A stretch of DNA of 14,293 nt, taken from positions 1-14,293 of the forward strand of contig CACZQI010000053.1 of the NCBI GenBank assembly GCA_902783345.1. Direction: 5' to 3'. The notes beneath the pieces are model-generated. The model made no database searches, was not told the origin of the DNA, and saw nothing but the letters and a program-made list of their open reading frames with translations. This document shows positions 11,600 to 14,293 of this stretch, piece by piece. The position numbers and the translations under genes are program-made. The first letter of the stretch is position 1. Every line of letters begins with the position of its first letter. This DNA comes from an uncultured Erysipelotrichaceae bacterium (lineage in GTDB: Bacteria > Bacillota_I > Bacilli_A > RF39 > UBA660).

Positions 11600-14173
11600 T
11601 TAAATATAATTTGTTCCACTTTCACTTTTACTAATTAATTTTCTTAAAATATCAAAAGGAATAACAGTAAAGGCTAGTAATAAAACTAAAATAAGTTCTT
11701 TAAAAGTTAAACCAAAAGTTCTAAAAATATTTCCACCAAAATATATGAAATATAATTGAACGAGCCCTACTACTAAGAAAATTACTAAAAAAACTTTATT
11801 ATTAGCAATTCGGTAAAATAGATTAATTTTATTAGTACGTGTATTAAATGCATTAAAAATACCAATAAAAACAAATAAACAAAAGAAAGCAGTTAAGAAA
11901 TATTTATCATTAATATCATATCTAATTAATTCTTTAAATAATGGGAATTTTAAAAAGAAAATACATAAAAAGGCTGAATAAAAACCAGTAAATATTATTT
12001 CTTCATACATATATTTATTAATTATTGGTTCATTTTTCGTAATAGGTTTTTCTTTCATATAACTTTTTAGTGGCTCTTCATATGCAAAAGCAAGACCTGC
12101 TAAAGTATCCATAATCATATTTATCCAAAGCATTTGCATAACAGTAACAGGAGTACTTAGCCCAATAAAAGGCCCAACTATACTTAAACTCATCGCACAT
12201 ATATTAACTGTTAATTGGAAAATAATAAATTTACGAATATTTTTAAAAATTGTTCTGCCAAATAATATAGCCATACTAATTGAATTAATATTATCATCTA
12301 AAATAACAATATCACTTGCTTCTTTAGCAACATCAGTTCCACTTCCCATTGAAAAGCCAACATCGGCTTTTTTAAGTGCTGCAGCATCATTTATTCCATC
12401 ACCAGTCATACCTACAACTAAATTCATTTCTTTAATAATATTAACCATTCTACTTTTATCATTAGGTTTAGCACGTGCGATAATTTTTATTTTATTTAAA
12501 TTTATTTTTATTTCATCATCACTCATCATTTGTAAATCACTACTAGTTAAACATAAATCACCAGGACTTACTAGATTTAATTCATTACCAATATAAACAG
12601 CAGTATCTAAAGCATCACCTGTTATCATAATAATATGAACTCCAGCGTTTTTAATTAAATCTACCCCTTCTTTAGCTTCTTTTCTAAGACCATCTTTTAA
12701 AAGCATTAATCCTAAATATATTAAATCAGTACTTACTTTTGATGAATAGGCAACTAAAATAACCCTATAACCTTTATGCATATATTTAGATATTACTTTT
12801 TCTACTCTTTCTTTATTTAATATACTTTTCTGATTATTTTTAGAATAATAAAACTTACATTTTGAAAGAAGAACTTCAGGCGCTCCTTTATAATATATCG
12901 AATCATTTGTAGTAACTGATGAATATTTTTTATTACTATCAAAACTTTCTTTAGCAATAATTTTTTCACTTGGAACATAACTCATAAACTTAATTAAAGC
13001 TTTATCTGTAGAATTTCCATTAATTATTTGATTTTCAGATACAATAGCATCATTATTTAAAACACTAGCATTACCTACTAAAGTATATAAATTATGATAT
13101 TTAGATAATTCAACATCACTATTATAAAGGTTTTCATCATAATCAATAAAACCATAAACTGATAATTTACCATTAGTTAAAGTACCTGTTTTATCAGTAA
13201 GTAAAACATTTAAAGAACCGGTTGTTTCAATTCCCATCATTTTTCTTACCAAAATATTTTGTTTAACCATTTTTTTCATATTAGTTGAAAGGACTAAAGC
13301 AATCATCATAGGTAGTCCCTCAGGAACGGCTACTATTATAATAGTAACACTTAAAGTTAAAGCATAAATAATGTAATCTAAAAGTAAAGGAATGTTCGTA
13401 ACTGCATTAGTTATTAACATTAAATCAAATTTATTAGCAATAATTAAAACCGAAAAAAGATAAGAAAAGAAAACTAAAAATGCTCCAACATAACCAATCT
13501 TACTTATAACACCAGCTAAATGTCTTAATCTAATTGTTAAAGGACTTACATCACTTTTTTCTTGTACTTCAGTCGCTATTTTACCAAATAAAGTTGATGC
13601 ACCTACTTTTGTAACTTTAATAATACATTCACCAGAACTTACTATTGTTCCCTTATAGACTTTATTTTTTTCACCAGCAATATTGTATGCTTTATATGTT
13701 TCTTTACTTTCACCATTAATAGATGCTTCATCTACTAAAATATGACCATCAATTATTTTCCCATCCGCTGGAATAAAATCTCCACCATTTAAATAAATGA
13801 TATCGCCTACTACAGCATCATTTATATTTATAATTTTTAATATATTATTTCTTTTAACCTTACATGTTTTTTGATTATTACTTTCTAAAAGTTTTTTAAA
13901 GGCTTTATCACTACCATATTCACTTATAGTTGAAATAAACGAGGCTAGAAAGATCGCTATTAAAATACCTAAAGTTTCAAACCAATTAAAATCAGCAAAT
14001 AAAAATACTAATTTAACAGCTAATACAATTAAAAGTATCTTTATCATTGGATCTCCTAAAGATTCAATAAAAAGTTTTAAAAATGTGTTTTTTTCAGTTT
14101 CAATAATTTCATTACTACCATATTTTTCTCTTGCTACACTTACTTCTTCATCAGTTAGTCCATATAGTTCCAT
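11600..14173 (-). CDS. P2B-type (PMCA-like) calcium-transporting ATPase
   Basis: An 857-aa P-type ATPase pumping cations, probably Ca2+, out of the cell. The start is ATG 14173 with GGAGG five bases ahead; a longer TTG start at 14188 lacks a site. Domains in order: N-terminal cation-ATPase segment, M1-M2 (42-85), actuator domain with NGES (153-156, usually TGES), M3-M4 with VPEGL (E285), phosphorylation motif DKTGTLTNG (D327), nucleotide-binding KGAPE (429-433), TGD (518-520), hinge GDGIND (591-596), then M5 (FQLTVN, N657), M6 (QMLWINMIMDT, N685 and D689) and four more helices to 845. The M4-M6 ligand pattern and AVPEGLP match PMCA-type pumps with one Ca2+ site; no calmodulin tail is present. 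Regulation is not visible beyond a possible -10 box at 14189-14194. Confidence 0.93.
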   Translation of the reverse strand: MELYGLTDEEVSVAREKYGSNEIIETEKNTFLKLFIESLGDPMIKILLIVLAVKLVFLFADFNWFETLGILIAIFLASFISTISEYGSDKAFKKLLESNNQKTCKVKRNNILKIININDAVVGDIIYLNGGDFIPADGKIIDGHILVDEASINGESKETYKAYNIAGEKNKVYKGTIVSSGECIIKVTKVGASTLFGKIATEVQEKSDVSPLTIRLRHLAGVISKIGYVGAFLVFFSYLFSVLIIANKFDLMLITNAVTNIPLLLDYIIYALTLSVTIIIVAVPEGLPMMIALVLSTNMKKMVKQNILVRKMMGIETTGSLNVLLTDKTGTLTNGKLSVYGFIDYDENLYNSDVELSKYHNLYTLVGNASVLNNDAIVSENQIINGNSTDKALIKFMSYVPSEKIIAKESFDSNKKYSSVTTNDSIYYKGAPEVLLSKCKFYYSKNNQKSILNKERVEKVISKYMHKGYRVILVAYSSKVSTDLIYLGLMLLKDGLRKEAKEGVDLIKNAGVHIIMITGDALDTAVYIGNELNLVSPGDLCLTSSDLQMMSDDEIKINLNKIKIIARAKPNDKSRMVNIIKEMNLVVGMTGDGINDAAALKKADVGFSMGSGTDVAKEASDIVILDDNINSISMAILFGRTIFKNIRKFIIFQLTVNICAMSLSIVGPFIGLSTPVTVMQMLWINMIMDTLAGLAFAYEEPLKSYMKEKPITKNEPIINKYMYEEIIFTGFYSAFLCIFFLKFPLFKELIRYDINDKYFLTAFFCLFVFIGIFNAFNTRTNKINLFYRIANNKVFLVIFLVVGLVQLYFIYFGGNIFRTFGLTFKELILVLLLAFTVIPFDILRKLISKSESGTNYI

Positions 14174-14188
14174 ATTATCCTCCAACAA

Positions 14189-14194
14189 ATTATA
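14189..14194 (-). promoter_or_regulatory. Possible -10 box of the ATPase gene
   Basis: TATAAT on the minus strand at 14189-14194, without a convincing -35 box: the region 17 bases upstream is the U-tract of the preceding terminator. It would leave an unusually short leader. Confidence 0.3.
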
Positions 14195-14207
14195 TGTTAA
14201 AGGAAAT

Positions 14208-14239
14208 AAAAAAAGACTACTAAGTTCTTCACTTAGTAG
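14208..14239 (-). terminator. Intrinsic terminator of an upstream gene (outside the window)
   Basis: CTACTAAG (14217-14224) and CTTAGTAG (14232-14239) form an 8-bp stem with a 7-base loop, followed on the minus strand by seven T (14208-14214). It ends a minus-strand transcript entering from the right edge. A short inverted repeat AAGTTA/TAACTT (14242-14256) lies just upstream of it. Confidence 0.85.
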
Positions 14240-14293
14240 CCAAGTTATGCTAACTTAAGAATTTTAATAATGGACAAAAAATTATAAGTTTTA

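Noticed and set aside
14245..14293. Short open frame on the minus strand at the right edge, possibly the end of another gene
   Set aside because: Two frames are open for about 15 codons each and neither shows a recognisable motif; only the terminator downstream is supported.

Overview
The window is a stretch of a very AT-rich bacterial chromosome, compact, with nearly all genes on the minus strand. Gene content points to a low-GC Firmicute: mini-RNase III, RlmB and a SigH-like sigma factor in the Bacillus order, a CotJB/CotJC pair, TrmL and a UPF0316 protein. The reduced, AT-rich style suggests an uncultured gut Bacilli/Mollicutes-like lineage (RF39-like), but that placement is inference. The Trp codons I checked are TGG, no gene contains an in-frame TGA, and ordinary genes stop at TAA or TAG, so the standard bacterial code applies.

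Left part (1-2220): two minus-strand surface-protein genes share one design: a terminator, a consensus promoter (TTGACW-N17-TAAAAT), a short leader and an almost identical signal peptide. The first is a partial gene with a 42-bp Asp/Asn-rich tandem repeat. The second has a SpaA/prealbumin-like domain, a thioester-type domain that appears to have lost its Gln, and a C-terminal membrane anchor. Next (2219-5186) come a DUF4173-type membrane protein and the overlapping translation/RNA cluster mrnC-rlmB-sigH, which lacks the yacP gene usually found there.

Middle part (5192-8013): a TPR-containing family 2 glycosyltransferase, then a 410-base gap with no long gene. That gap holds the most interesting element: two face-to-face consensus promoters, a 30-aa hydrophobic peptide ORF with a strong Shine-Dalgarno site, and a predicted antisense RNA overlapping its 3' end, each RNA with its own terminator. 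This is the architecture of a type I toxin-antitoxin locus. The two promoter/leader modules are inverted copies of each other, which also gives the toxin mRNA complementary 5' and 3' ends. A GlsB/YeaQ-type membrane protein, an unknown tail-anchored acidic protein and a divergent [4Fe-4S] ferredoxin follow.

Right part (8012-14293): TrmL is translationally coupled to a membrane-anchored thioredoxin-like protein without a CxxC. A two-gene operon follows: a fused CotJA-like/CotJB protein and CotJC, a manganese-catalase-like protein. Then come UPF0316 on the plus strand, a NERD/zinc-ribbon membrane protein overlapping it tail to tail, and a P2B (PMCA-like) calcium ATPase. Many intrinsic terminators overlap stop codons, and start codons often overlap the preceding stop, showing strong compaction.
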